Origin: Dipetalonema caudispina
Lineage: Eukaryota; Nematoda; Chromadorea; Rhabditida; Onchocercidae
Reading direction: 5' to 3'
Length of the DNA: 64,000 nucleotides
Assembly: GCA_013365325.1 (NCBI GenBank)
Contig: JABVXV010000001.1
Coordinates: forward strand, 248,001-312,000
Part shown: positions 14,666-27,500 of the stretch, in pieces
Numbering within the stretch: the first letter of the stretch is position 1
How the letters are laid out: the number at the start of each line of letters is the position of its first letter
Notes under the pieces: model-generated
The model's input: the letters and a program-made list of their open reading frames with translations, nothing else
Database searches by the model: none
Told to the model about the DNA's origin: nothing
Translations under genes and position numbers: made by a program

Positions 14666-14762
14666 CGACAGTCAATACATCGTCAAAATGAAGAGACCAT
14701 TTGGTTGCCGTGCACTCTATCTCCTGTTTTTCAATACATCCTACCCCTACCTCGCAAAAATT
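11523..14762. other. Intergenic region between two minus-strand genes
   Basis: About 3.2 kb upstream of the gld-2 start codon and downstream of the unrecognised gene that ends at 14763. No ORF with recognisable content. The stretch directly upstream of the gld-2 ATG (11523-11700) is less AT-rich and may hold its 5' UTR or promoter. A CA microsatellite lies near the distal end. Confidence 0.5.
14617..14662. repeat. (CA)23 microsatellite
   Basis: Perfect 46-bp CA dinucleotide run. It creates spurious Cys-Val and Thr-His repeat ORFs on both strands. It lies about 100 bp past the proposed stop codon of the neighbouring minus-strand gene, so it may be in its 3' UTR. Confidence 0.97.
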
Positions 14763-17700
14763 TTACAGCCGACACACAGAGACTGGAACTACGAATTGAA
14801 GTTTATAGTGTCTTGTTCACCCTACAAACACCCATATACATGTTGAATATATATAACTCAAGTATATATAAAGATTTAGTAAGTTAGCTGATGGCTGGAC
14901 TTTTAAAGATACGAAATTATGTCTTGGATACGTACTGGGAAACAATTTAAAACTGAGACTTTCAGGAAAAATTTTGCGAGCTGTATTTTTCGTTTCACTC
15001 ACTACTGAAAACAAATCCAAATGTTCCTTTTACGCCTCTTCAGCATTTAGTTATTTCATTATTTCGGTAACTTGGTATCCAAAATATCGTAGGTAAATGA
15101 TCTCATTTGTAGCACCTCAGAAAATAGCTTACCTAGAATTTATTTATGAGTGGTTTGGTTAGAATTTAGTGTTTCTTACTTGAAAACATTGAGGAAGAGC
15201 AAAGTAGACTTCACCCTACCGCTCTCTGTCCTGATACATATAGCCTTTTTACAATTTTTGCCGTATTTTTATCCTGATCAAACAGCTATCCTCGATTTTA
15301 TTACTAAGTAATTTTTTAATCACTCAGCGTATTCCATATTCCAAGTATCTTTAGTAATACGCTCCAGCTACATAAAGAACTGTTCGTCTTTTTTTTCAGG
15401 TGATTCAAATAGCACATTTAATTTCGTTTTTTTTTAGTTTTGCTGTTCAAGTACCAATAAATAAAAATCGATTTTTGCTGAAGTAGATTTTAATAAGTCC
15501 AACGTCTTTGAGTCCAAATTCCATTTTCCAAATCATGAAGTAGTTAGTTTCTACGAATCTAATTCTAGTTTGTCTGCAGTCATCTACCAGGTTATGAGAT
15601 TTTAAATCTAGAACATCTTTGTATTCATGAAAGAAAATAGAACTTCGAAAAAGTTGACTTCAATGTGGCTGACTTTCCAATATTTTTGCCCTCTCTGAAA
15701 TTTTGTTGGTATTCTTCTATCGAATTTGTTTGACCGCTATGGATTATCTGATTACTTTCCTTTTTTAGCGAAGGACCTGAAATTGAATTATGGCTACTCA
15801 ATCGGATTTATCCTTGCATTCCTCTTGCGAAATGCCATAGATTTTTGTAATGAAAATCAGTAAAAATACAAAAAAGAACTGCAGTAGAAGCAGTTCCAAA
15901 TAATCGAAAAACAAAAGAAAAGAAAATTAGATTGCGCATCCAAAATAGCATAATTGTGTTGTTAGCTCTGATTTGTGTTTTCTGGTCCTTCTCTACATTC
16001 AATATGAAAATTTGTAATGGTTCATCGTTTTCCCTGAGTAAGACGTATTTCATTTGAAAAGTGGGAAAGAAACAGTATGTTCAATTTCATTTATTGATCA
16101 GGATTAAGCTAGAACTAAACGCGACGTTCATTAAGAACTTACTAATGACGGTTGTCGGAGGACGTGCGAGATTTGTGTTGTATGTCCTCTTACTGTATTT
16201 ACCGTTACTAAAAGAAAGTTAATAAGAATTAAGATCGAGAAACAGTATCAGTAATCGAAAATGTAAATTGTTCCATCAACTGTTTCAATCAAAATGCAGA
16301 AATCATCTTAATCAGGCCGTTTAACACATCCCGTCGAAATGCATATTTCAGGCTTTATTGAATAAATTTTAATGTGAGCTAACTGATAAAATAGGCAATA
16401 CTAATCTTCCATGGAGTTCTTAAAGCTTTGAGAAATAAAACAGGTCTATCTTCAGAACTACCAAGCATGATGAGACAAAATTATATGTCATGCTTACTAC
16501 GCGATGACTGCTTTCAAACAAACGTTTAAAGGCGATCTCAAAAGAGAAAACATGATTCGGGAGAATCACCTGTGCATTGAAGATTTGCATATTCCTTCTC
16601 TTAGTGACATCCTTGCGTGATCAGTTTCATATTCGGCGTATGTATAGGTTGATTTTGACGGGTAGGGATAGGTCACAGTTCTGCCACTGGTTGTCGAAGA
16701 GCATATAACAACTTGATCTGGATCACCTCTAAATCTAAATTTTCAAATTCTACAATTTTCTGATTCAGAAAATATCTAAACATTATATCTGAAAAATACG
16801 CCATAGCAAAATCAGTGGTGAAATTTAGATGAACATTTTTAATTTTTCAATTAAAATAGAAGAATTCCAAAGTTAATTTGAAAATCAAGTCTGCTAAAGC
16901 TTTTTGTTCCGGCCTTTTTTCATAAGTTTATTTTCGGTAACGAGATATGATATGGAGAAAGAAAATTTTTTCCTTCAAATATTATGCTACATAAACATTA
17001 TAGTAACATTAATTGATTCATCCTACCAATATGAAAGAAATGAAAAATAACAAAAAGTTTGCTAGATTTGCAAAAGAATGAATTTGAGCACATACAGAAG
17101 CTAATCCAAATACATAGATTGTCATAGAAAGCTTCCTTTCCATTATTTAACTCATGGAAATTTAAATAAATGAAACAAGCTTTGTAGAATAAAAAAATCC
17201 AAAAATATACGTTTTGGGAGGCGGTGCAGTGCCTGCAGCGGTGTACGTAATATTTGCACCACTATATGTTGATTGCATGATTGATGAGGTTGCAATTGAT
17301 GGCATATTTCCCGCATAGCACGAGTTGTAAGCTTGCTCATTTCCTGTACAACGCAAATACTACAGACTCTTAGAAAATAAAATCCAGTCGAGAATAATGA
17401 TATTTCAAAGAATAAGTAGTAGTGCGAGCTAAACCTTTCATTCCTACTCAGAGTTCGCAGACAACGTGTAATTTTGCTACGCTGACATACCTAGGAAGTA
17501 AATTCAATGCAGTAAAAATTTGTAATCGTAGCTGCAGATAAGCTAGACAAAATCAGAATTTTTTTTAAAAATTGGATAGCACGAATAAATCCTGGCCAAC
17601 CTTCTTTATTGCTCCTGAATCCATTTGGTTCACCAAATGTCTCCGCTTCGCAACTTAATAAGTAGTGTTTAGGTAGAGTAAAAATTTTGGTAATGTCAAG

Positions 17701-20216
17701 AACAAAATTCAATTAGATTATTTACACGTATAACCATATACAATGAAGATTTCTCTCTTCTTTATTTCCATCCTCCAAAATAAGGTATAAAGATAATTTA
17801 AGAAGAGGATTTGAACCTTTCTTAAGATACAAGACTTTGGTGAAAAATGAAGATGAAGCAGAACCCAACACGCAGAACAACTAATCTGCAAGAATGCCGT
17901 AAAATATTTGCAACTTGAAAATTCTGAAGATTTGAACAAACCAAAATAAATCCGGAACACATCCATGAAAACCCACCAATGTGACTCAGGAAAACTATTT
18001 AGCATGAGACGTCGCGGTGTACCTCGGCCATACGACTGACCAAGTGGAAGGAGTGGTAATGAAGGTGATGGTCTTGTATAAAATCGTGATGCTCCAAGAC
18101 CAGGGTAAGGTACCGTTGATTGTCTTGAACCATCATGCCACCCAGGTCGTCCATAAGTAGAACGTAATCCAGAAAATGGTCCATCCATTGTTTTAAGTCT
18201 TAGTCTACGTGGAACATTCTCACAGCAGTGACCTTCATGGAGCATTTCCTTTGCTAACAGAGGATCTCGATTTCTGCTAAGACTATCATCTGCTGCACGG
18301 TCATAGTAGGGACCGTGTGGTAGTATACCAGTGGTTGCATTCGTTGTCGGAACCGGAATGCTGCAATGCGGGAGAGATAAAGTTTGATTGGCAGTTAGCG
18401 AACCACTGATCAAGTGTGTTGAAGGTGGTATTGGTGGTTGAGTAAGTTCAGACAGCGTCTTCGGTATCATTGTTGTCTGCTGTACGTATGGAGCAATATT
18501 TTTGAGCAAAAATGACTTCGAGTTGTCACATGAAATCACCATCGATTGTGATACGGATACTGGAACAACCTTCATTAGATTCGTTCTGTCATCATTTAGC
18601 GATTCGCTTCTTTGTGGTGCACCTGAACAGCAACAATGATTTTAAGATAAAGATGAATTTTGAAACAGAAAAAAAGTTCGGAAACTCCAAAGTACTATCT
18701 CTATTTAGACTTACACATCCATAAAAATTAAGTTTGATATATCTAAAATATCCCTTTTAAACCGAATACACACACTTATGTAGGACAAATTATTGATCTA
18801 CTGTATCTTCCATCAAAGGTACCAATGAGTATACCTATATATATAGTGAACTAATAAATTTGTAGGGGGAAATAAAACTTGCGAGGCATGAATGCAGCAA
18901 ATGTATCCACTTTTGTCGGAGGAATATCCATTGTGGTATTACTATGATTACAACCTTCATTCGAGCTCTCTGTTCGAAAAGAATGAGGCTGTGAGGATAA
19001 CGACAACGGTTTAGGTGGAACTCCTCCTTCATCCTATAAATCGAAATTCTGTACTCTTCTATAAATGATTTATTTATTGACGAAAAGATTCAGTTATCCC
19101 ACTCGGCCTTGATATATTTGGTAAAGTATGACCACCGTGTCAACATTTTTGGTTCGTTCGACAAACAATGAATTTTAAGTTACGTATGATCAAGAAAGAT
19201 AAATGAATACTCCTGGTTTTGTTGCATGACTCGATCGTTGTCTGAGAGGTATACAAAACGGAGCATGTACTGTAGCATCCATGTGTTTATTAGTTCTGCA
19301 AAGCGAGAACACTAAGCTAACATAATAAATGAAATTTACATAAAAAAAGAAACTTGCAGTTGATCTGGAAAATGAAACTGGCTATAAGAAAAACTGTCAG
19401 TTGTAAGTACCTTCCGGAATGTGATTGGAAATGCGTCAAGCTATCCTTCGTTTCGTTATCCGTAGCAGCTGGAATGAAATTGTTTAAATTTAGAACCAAA
19501 TTTGCAGAAAATGATTTAGTGACAGAAAACAGGAAAAGCTTACCAGTATATTGTATCCCGCTGTAACGAAACCTCTGCACACCTTTAACAGTATTCCCTT
19601 CTATATTATGCGAAATATCACTCGTTACACAATCTTCCAAAATCTTGCTAGACTGAAATGATTGCCCGTCAAAGGCAACCTGAAATCTACGTTATTTGTC
19701 CTGACAATTACTTATACTTCCCAAATTCTTTAGCCTCTCCTTTTCTAAAATTAAACTTTCTTTCAAGAAATATCCAATTTCGATTCAAGATTAAAACAGA
19801 TTATTTTCTATGATTTCTTTTTCTTCCCCTTCTCTGGCCTAAAAACCGCAACCTTACGACTTAAATCCAAATTTTCAGCTTGTTGAATTCCATTTTTTGT
19901 TTTACAAAATACTATTTAGTAAAAGATAATTAATCCCATAGATAATCTTCGAATCAGTCTTCAGCTGAAAATAGAACAACATATATGGAAGGAGCGAAAG
20001 AATGGCACTATCTATTGGATTTGAGATAAACTAACTCAATGAAGGAACTCTACTCTTCATTACCCCACCGAACTGTTCTTAGTTTCTCTTGGGTAAGAGA
20101 AATATATGACGTCACTCTCCTCTTATGGTACATGATACCGAGACAAATAGTAACTTAAGAGTAATACAAACCGATGTGTTCCCTTCGTCCTGATTCTCGT
20201 CAACGGTACTCTTCAT
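14763..20216 (-). CDS. Unrecognised multi-exon nematode protein, about 500 aa
   Basis: I do not recognise this family. Exons: 20172-20216, 19544-19679, 19411-19468, 19211-19295, 18879-19033, about 18609-18023, 17211-17343, 16570-16728, 16143-16192, 14936-15004 and 14763-14788. Phases agree at every junction except that the start of the 587-nt exon needs a non-canonical choice of AG; a typical acceptor 12 nt upstream (TGTTCAG) is out of phase. The product looks largely disordered and Ser/Pro/Thr-rich: DEGGVPPKPLSLSS in exon five, then LPHGPYYDRAADD, a Gly/Arg/Tyr/Pro-rich stretch (STYGRPGWHDGSRQS, GQSYGRG), and SGRTVTYPYPSKSTYTYAEY. No signal peptide, membrane segment or catalytic motif was seen. 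The start is the first Met of an open exon whose frame is closed upstream, so a further 5' exon is possible. The proposed C-terminus is IPVSVCRL. Composition fits a scaffold or RNP-associated protein, but that is a guess. Confidence 0.6.
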
Positions 20217-21565
20217 TGAGCTCTCTTTTTGATTGAATACTCTGCATGGCTCCGTCTTGCTACTATTTCTTTCGATATCTGCGCGCAGTATACAGATAAC
20301 TGTTTCTTATCACTCCCTTATCCCAAATCAATCTTATGAGATCACCCTGAAAATCACAGATATTATCTTATAACCCAAGATGAAAACTGCCTGTGATCTT
20401 CACTGTATTTAAGGATTTCAATGAAACTTCGTCATTAAGCATGCTTATAATTATCACTCCACCAAAAGCGTTATCGATTGACTGAATGAACGGGAAGATG
20501 ACAATAAGCCTTAAATCGATTTCATTTCAGATTTTCGCAATAAACGTATTAGATGCATCAATAGGGCTTCGGAAACGAACGAAGGATTTCAAATTTAATA
20601 ATAAGAAAAGATATTTGATGTTCTCCCGACCACTTCATCTCTGAATCGCTAAAAGTACTTAACTGAGTTCTCGTAGTTATATTCAAAAACTATTTTAGAT
20701 GAATCGAATTGCTATCTGTACTAAATTTTATAGATCAAATTGCTTCCCTTGAAAATGTGTAGACATTTAAAACTATTTAAAAAATTTTAAGACAACATGA
20801 AATTACAAAACAGTGACGCGAGCGAGCTTGATTACCGTAGTCCAATTCCAATCTACTACTGAAATGTGTCTTTTCTCGAATGAACAATTTTGTCCCTGAA
20901 TTTGCTGTGAGTAAGTAATTCAGTATTCAATCTTTATTCCCAGAACATATTACCTAGTAATTTCAGGATAATAAAAACAGCGAAATAAAACTGAGAATGA
21001 ACAATAAATCCTGCAGAAAACCAGTAATATGGAAATTCTTCAGGTTGTGAGCAATCCTACGAAGACTCGTTTAACCTCAAAGAAACATATATAACCCACC
21101 GATAAGCCTAAAATTTACAAATCTTGAAAGTCATTGATTCGGGAAAGGCTTGAGTACCAGACGTTACGAAAATGTTAAATACTACCGCCCACCCTCAACG
21201 TAAGGTCATCCGCACCCTTCCTCAACTTCTAATTATTCTAAGAGTGGTTTCAGTAATTCCAAATTTTACATTCTGTGCTGTTTTCAGCCGGATTGTTCAA
21301 ATGTACAAAATGAGGATTACGGTATTTGTTGAAAAAGGCAACGATAAGAGGTCAACTGTTGGTTCTTGAGGAAAATAGAAGACGTCGATTGGAGGGCAAT
21401 GATAGAGAATTATAAAATCTCTCGTCACTTATTAAGATGCAAAGGAATGTTGTAACGTTTATGAAAGTAGCATACGGTGCTCATTAATATATTATAAAAC
21501 AATATGTACTATGACTCAGTGTACAACAGTAATTCTCCTATTTGCTATATTCAAAATGTTTTTGA
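20217..21565. other. Intergenic region between two tandem minus-strand genes
   Basis: About 1.35 kb between the TRPM stop codon and the next gene's proposed start, on the same strand. It should hold the TRPM 3' UTR and the downstream promoter. No coding signal or RNA gene was seen. Confidence 0.5.
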
Positions 21566-24500
21566 TCAGTCATCAAGTTCAAGACATGGAGGTGTACGTA
21601 TGGCAGTTTCATTCATATCACTGTTTGCCGATTCTGATAATTCTTCTCGACTAGATGTTCGACACATATCCTCAAGGTCCGTAATGGACCACATTGATGG
21701 CTGTATACTTCTTTCCTCTATCTCTCTTCCGATTGTGCAGCTAGAAATCTAAAGTGAATGATTTAACAGAAATTAGGTTCAAATTCAAATCTTCTCAGGA
21801 GATAACCAATTGTTTTCATAAAATTTGACGGAAGAAAAACCAAGCAGATCGATGAGTGAAGTACTGGGCAGAGTTGGCAATTAAGGTTAGCGGAATATAA
21901 GAAACATGTGTCGATCAGTGGAAGTCATACTGTTTGAGTGGTATGTAGATTAAACAAAACAGTTTTTTTTTTCTGCATTTTCAACATCTTCCAGAAAATT
22001 TATGATCGGCTGATGCACTTATGCCACTATTGGGAGCTGAACTAGACTGAAAGACAGGACAATCCAAATAATTTCCGCCAAAAATTGTTACCTTGTCTTA
22101 ACCTGAGCATTGTTGACATTTGATACAGAAATCCGTTCCTTGTCTTGAAAACTCAAGAAATTCAATTCGTCATCTTAAGAATGCTATCTGAAAAGAATAT
22201 ACTCTACCTCGAAATTCCTGAGCGCCGTATCATCAAGTTGTGTTGCAAGGATGCTAGGCGAAGCGGCTGGTTGAATTGAACCATCTGGAGCATATAATAC
22301 CTTGGGCATCTCAATTGTGTCTGTTATTGATGTATAAACTTCGTCCCGAAGTATAAATGACCTCTTGAAACTAAAAAAAAACTAATTTATGCTCTCTTCT
22401 CATTAAGAACATTTCAATGGAAATGTTTGTTTTCCAAAAAAACTCCTTAGAAAGTGAAAGCATCCGTTTGACCGCAGAGATCGTCTGGTCTTCGTTGTAC
22501 TGCTTCCAACGTTACTGGAGCTAGCTCTTAAGTATTTCAGGCTACCTAACCCGGCCAAATTTCCATGCAGATTGCAAAACTATACTTTAATCGGATAGAA
22601 AAAGACGTGTTCCTCTGAATTCCACAAAGTAGTTCATGATATTTACATATTCATAGTAATAGGAGCAGCCTGATTTGCCTACCAGCTTAACCTGTTTTTC
22701 ACCACTGTGGCCATTAAAGATATCACTTGTAAAAAAATTTTAGGAAACTTGAAAAAGCACACTTCTGGCAATATAACGTTTTCTAGCTTACCTCTTCGTA
22801 ATTTGACAGATGTTATGCGTTTCTGGAAGCTCATCCGTATAGTATAGCTTTCTGATTTCTTCATCATCACTACTGCTAATATTTGCACACATTCCAGTTG
22901 ACTCTCTTTTTCCAGTTAAAGATGTCTTTCTCATAACACTTAGATCATTCCTTCTCAGTACTTCTATGTTGTTTGGTAAATCCTTAGAATTTTCTTTAGT
23001 CGAGCTTTGTAACAGTTTGAGCATCGCTTGCTGATTTTTCTCAATAACACAGAGTTTCGATTCTATGTCTCGCAGAAATGATTTTATATTACAATCTTCA
23101 TTTACCACGTCATTTGACTGAACTTGCAAGTTATCAGTTCTGAAATGTACAACTTTCATGAAATCTTTGTCATTTACCATTTTCTTAAAAATTTAAGAAT
23201 TTTTATATCTGTATAATGAGTGGCTTGTTCACAGAAGCTTTATCTTATTATTATAGCAAGTCTCACAAAATCATATGTGATAAATGATAAGGAGTTTACG
23301 ATGGAGACATGAAACAACTCTGTTTATTTCGTTTGTTATTTTCACCTCAATTAATTGTTAAAAAAGAGAGAATTTACCTTTCTACAGCTGTTTTTAAGTG
23401 ATAATCGACCTGTAAGAGACTCTTTTTTCTTGATAAATCATCCATACAGTCTTCCTCAAAATCATGCAACAAACGTAACTCATCGTCATTTAAGCTTAGC
23501 TCTAAAAAACAGGATTATATTAAAAGAGGTTTGAGATTTAAAAAACTGAAAAAATGTCTATGACTTACTCATTGAGAAATCGAAGAATCCTCCACGTTTG
23601 CTGGTCCCTTGCCTTCTTCGTTCATTCCTTTTATGTAACTTAAAATAAGAATTGCTTGAAATAAAGACAAAGTAATATCAAAGGTAAGGAAACCAAATAT
23701 TTGAATGATGTCAAATTTCCACTTTGAAGAATGGCTTTTCCCATTTCTCATGTGCAACGAGACCAAGAATCTGGAAAGTGATGTTCTCAAGAAGATGTAT
23801 GGTTTATATTAGAATCTTTAGACCAGTATTTTTCTAACCTTCCAGAAATATTTAAGTAGAATCAGCAGATGTGATATCGGTGTAAAAGGTGGGGGAAAAA
23901 ACGGTGTGTTTTCGTATTCCATAACTTGCTCGTAACGCTGGAAAAGCCAGACTTGCTGAGCAATAGCATTTGTTTCATTGAAGATATTGCTGAAGTGATT
24001 TTTAAATTAAGTTGCAACTAAAAAATTTATTGAAAAAGAACTTTAAACTAAATTTAAAATTCGACATAAATGTCGTGACATCGAATTGCTCTTAGAGTCC
24101 TTTTTCTTGAATCATTACACTTTCTACATCAAAAAAAATTTCTACAGCCGTAAATATATACTTGAAAATAGCAATTAGCATGTTGATCAGAAGAATATTT
24201 GCTACCAAAAGGAAGATGGTCATCAGAACTGGCGGTATCCAGCCACCGGGAACGCAATTAATACCTGAAAACGGAACATACTGACAAAATGCCTCCAATG
24301 ACAATTCGAGTAAGACTGACACTTCGAACAAACAGGCTTAGGTGGAGATGCTATCATAAGTAGCATTCATTACCTCCAAGGTCATTTGCCTTCTTTTTGA
24401 GGGAAGAGGCAAAGCTTCAACAAATGCACAGTTTTGGGAAAGTCCAAAATCAATTAGTGCAACTACATTTTAGCATTGAAAGTAAGAGAGAGTTTGCAAA

Positions 24501-27500
24501 GCTCCCACCTCAATGAATAAAAGTCAGGAACTATACTGTTGTACAAAAAATCACCTTCGTCTCCACAGGTGTCAATTTCTCCTGCATATACTTCACCGTA
24601 TAGCATGAAATACGGTTTGTAGAAAATATTCCTTATCAGTAGCCACTGCCATTTTTCGTGGGGATAAGTGATTGCTTGTCGTGAAATTCCGAAAGACATC
24701 AGCGTTACCAACAACAAAGCCAAAATATACATCATGTTTACAATCTTAAACAAGCAACCTGTATTTGCAAACAAAAATCCAAAAATGTGGTATATTCAAT
24801 TTTCGAAAACCAGCTAACAACAATACGCAGACTAGGAGGAATGATATAATAAGTTATCAAAGAAGTGAAAAAATGAGCAGACCTACTTTGCAAGTTGGTC
24901 ATAAATTTTCTCAAATGATGTTGACAGTACTTCAAAAAATACATAACTAAATTTTATTTGAATTTCTCTGCTGCTTGCATAAAATATTGTTTTTACGAAA
25001 AGAGCGGAGTGTTTAATTATCAATCATCACTCAATTGTTAAGATGGATTATATTTCCTAGCTATTTTAGAATTATCTTGAGGCAAAGCCTACCATCTTCC
25101 CTGTCATCTGTATGTATGGTCCTAATCTTGGGTGAACACCCATAAAATCCAGAAGTTTGATGTACCAGAACACAATATTGCATGATAAGATGATTCGTCC
25201 ATATGAATGACGTGTCAGTTGATTACATCGAAATGCGAAACCAATGAAGAATGTGATAATGGCCAAGCAAGTCAAATAGTTCCAGCAACGATCAAAATAA
25301 ACACGTATTTTTTCACAAATAGTACTTGCTTCCTGTACCAATAACTAAAACTCAAAGGAAAAAAAAGAAAAGGAAGAAAAATTATTTGTGGGAAGACTAT
25401 TCCGTTCAAGTGAAAGGGAAGGATTAACTGGCATATCTTCTACAGTTTTATAAATAGAAAAGAAATTTAAATGATAAATCACTCAATACATATATATATG
25501 AGTACTTGAAAGTTACTTTTCGAAAATGTTCCATAACAAAAGCGACAACGTATGCAAGAAGAAACCATTCCGCTTGAGTAGGCTTTACTGGGAATTCAAT
25601 CAGTATTACGTAAGTGTAGACGCTCAGAAATACGAAGTAACTTGCAAGCCATATCCAGAAAGTAGTAATCGGTGCAGAATAAAAGATACTAAATTTAGTT
25701 GTCCACGATGTTTTTCGTGTTATCTATAAAAAAAATTTTTCAACTTCCTCAGATGCAAAGAATATTTCTAAATCATCTAAAAAAGGACAAAGTCTCTAAT
25801 TCGATGTTGAGGCCACTAAATAGTAAACTGCCAAAATTGCTTTTAAATAGTATCCAAACCAACAATTAACATGATAATCATTTTTCTTTATCCGGCTAAT
25901 TATCTACAAACAAACTTTTATTTCTTCTCAATCTCAAAGCTATCTTTCAAACTTCTACAAGAAAACAAAATTTGAGGAGCTGTTAGTGGTAATGCAACAG
26001 CTTTCTGATCTGGATAACATACGCTAGGAGTAGTACCTCATGATTTTGCAATTTATCTAGAATTAAATGGAAAGATACCTCTTCAACTTCTTGAAAACTT
26101 GTGCCCATTGATTTTCGCGACTCTCTAACTCCTGATTTGACCCGTAAAGTCTCCTCGATCAAATTGGCTGTCTCGAAAAAATCTGTCATACGTTGGGAGA
26201 ATGTGGTTGTCTTGTATTTGTTCTTTCGTCTTATTTTTAAGTGCTAGAAGAACTGAAAGTTAAAATTTTCCAAAAAGGCATGCAATGCAGCTATGTAAAA
26301 TGGAAAATATGCCATACTTCTGATGCATGAAAAGATGTAGCACTGTTTTGACTACGATCGTCATCTTCTTTCTCCTGTAAAATGATTAATTAACAAGTGT
26401 GCACTAAAAGTCTTTAACTGATAATCAGATGTCATTAAAATTGCTCGAAAACACAGTCGTAAGAAGATCTAAAGTAGTTAAAAATAAAAAATCTTACGTT
26501 ATTGAACCCATTCCCTTCGATCATAAATGAATGTTGTGTGAGGGAATCCATGCGACGATTGGAAATTCGTGCTTTCACATCCAGCAGCAAAATGCTGGGA
26601 GGAAAAGCTAGTGCTAAAATTACTTTCAAGTTTGAATAGCTGGAAGAAATAGCTGATAACTTCTCAAAAAGTACCTTTTGATGCCGAGACCACCGTGCCA
26701 TAAGTCTGCCAGCAAAATTTGACAGCTAAAATGAATTTTTTATTAAAACAACAAGCATTCGACAGCATTTTAATTTCAAGAGTTTAATTTCTCGAAGATA
26801 TCGTGAAATATGGCCCAGACACATCAGACTTATGCAACAATTAACGATACATCTTATTTGTACAACAACAAATAATACGGCATATTCACCTCAAAATAAA
26901 TTCAAACTTCTCTATTTCTGAGATTTCAAAACTTTCTAGTCTATTTTCCTAATTTTTGAATCTGAGAAAGTATCTTCAGCAGTGGGAATGAATTCCGGAG
27001 ACTTTAATTCATTAAATTGAAGAAATCAAATGCTGTTTGGTTAATCAGACAAGTAAATAATTACCATGGATGGGCCAAGAACCTTCGATTATTTGCAATA
27101 ACGGCTAATGAGAGACAAGTATGATGTCCCCAATTAGGTAATTCGGCTGTTAGCAATCGAAGAGTTCCCGCATCATCTTGCAGGTAGCAGTGATTCAGCA
27201 AACTTAAGCTTTCTCTTTTGAACTCTCTGCAAAATAAGAGTTAGCAGACCCTTTTTAATTTAAGAATAGAAATGGACAATTCATGAGATTTTTAGAACAG
27301 TTTTTCCATTGAAAGTAAAATTCATTTGCAGACTAATGTTAACTCAATTTTAAAACTGCCAAACTATCAAATTAAATGTAGTCATCCAAGAAAAATTCAG
27401 TGGAATCAAGACTGTCTAAGTACGAAGACGCATAATGCTTTGACCACATATTTTCTTGAATAGATAACTTTTACTTTACTTCAAAAAGAATTGGAAACAG

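Noticed and set aside
14450..14887. ORFs on both strands with Cys-Val or Thr-His repeats
   Set aside because: They are translations of the CA microsatellite and have no splice context or domain.
15808..16053. Hydrophobic 81-codon minus-strand ORF in an intron of the unrecognised gene
   Set aside because: No acceptor in phase with the exon ending at 16143. The next good exon (14936-15004) fits the phase without it.
17805..17816. tRNA B-box-like GGTTCAAATCC on the minus strand
   Set aside because: No A box at the right distance and no cloverleaf can be formed with the flanks.
21172..21369. 65-codon plus-strand ORF between TRPM and the next gene
   Set aside because: No domain, no splice or SL context, and composition like other chance ORFs in the region.
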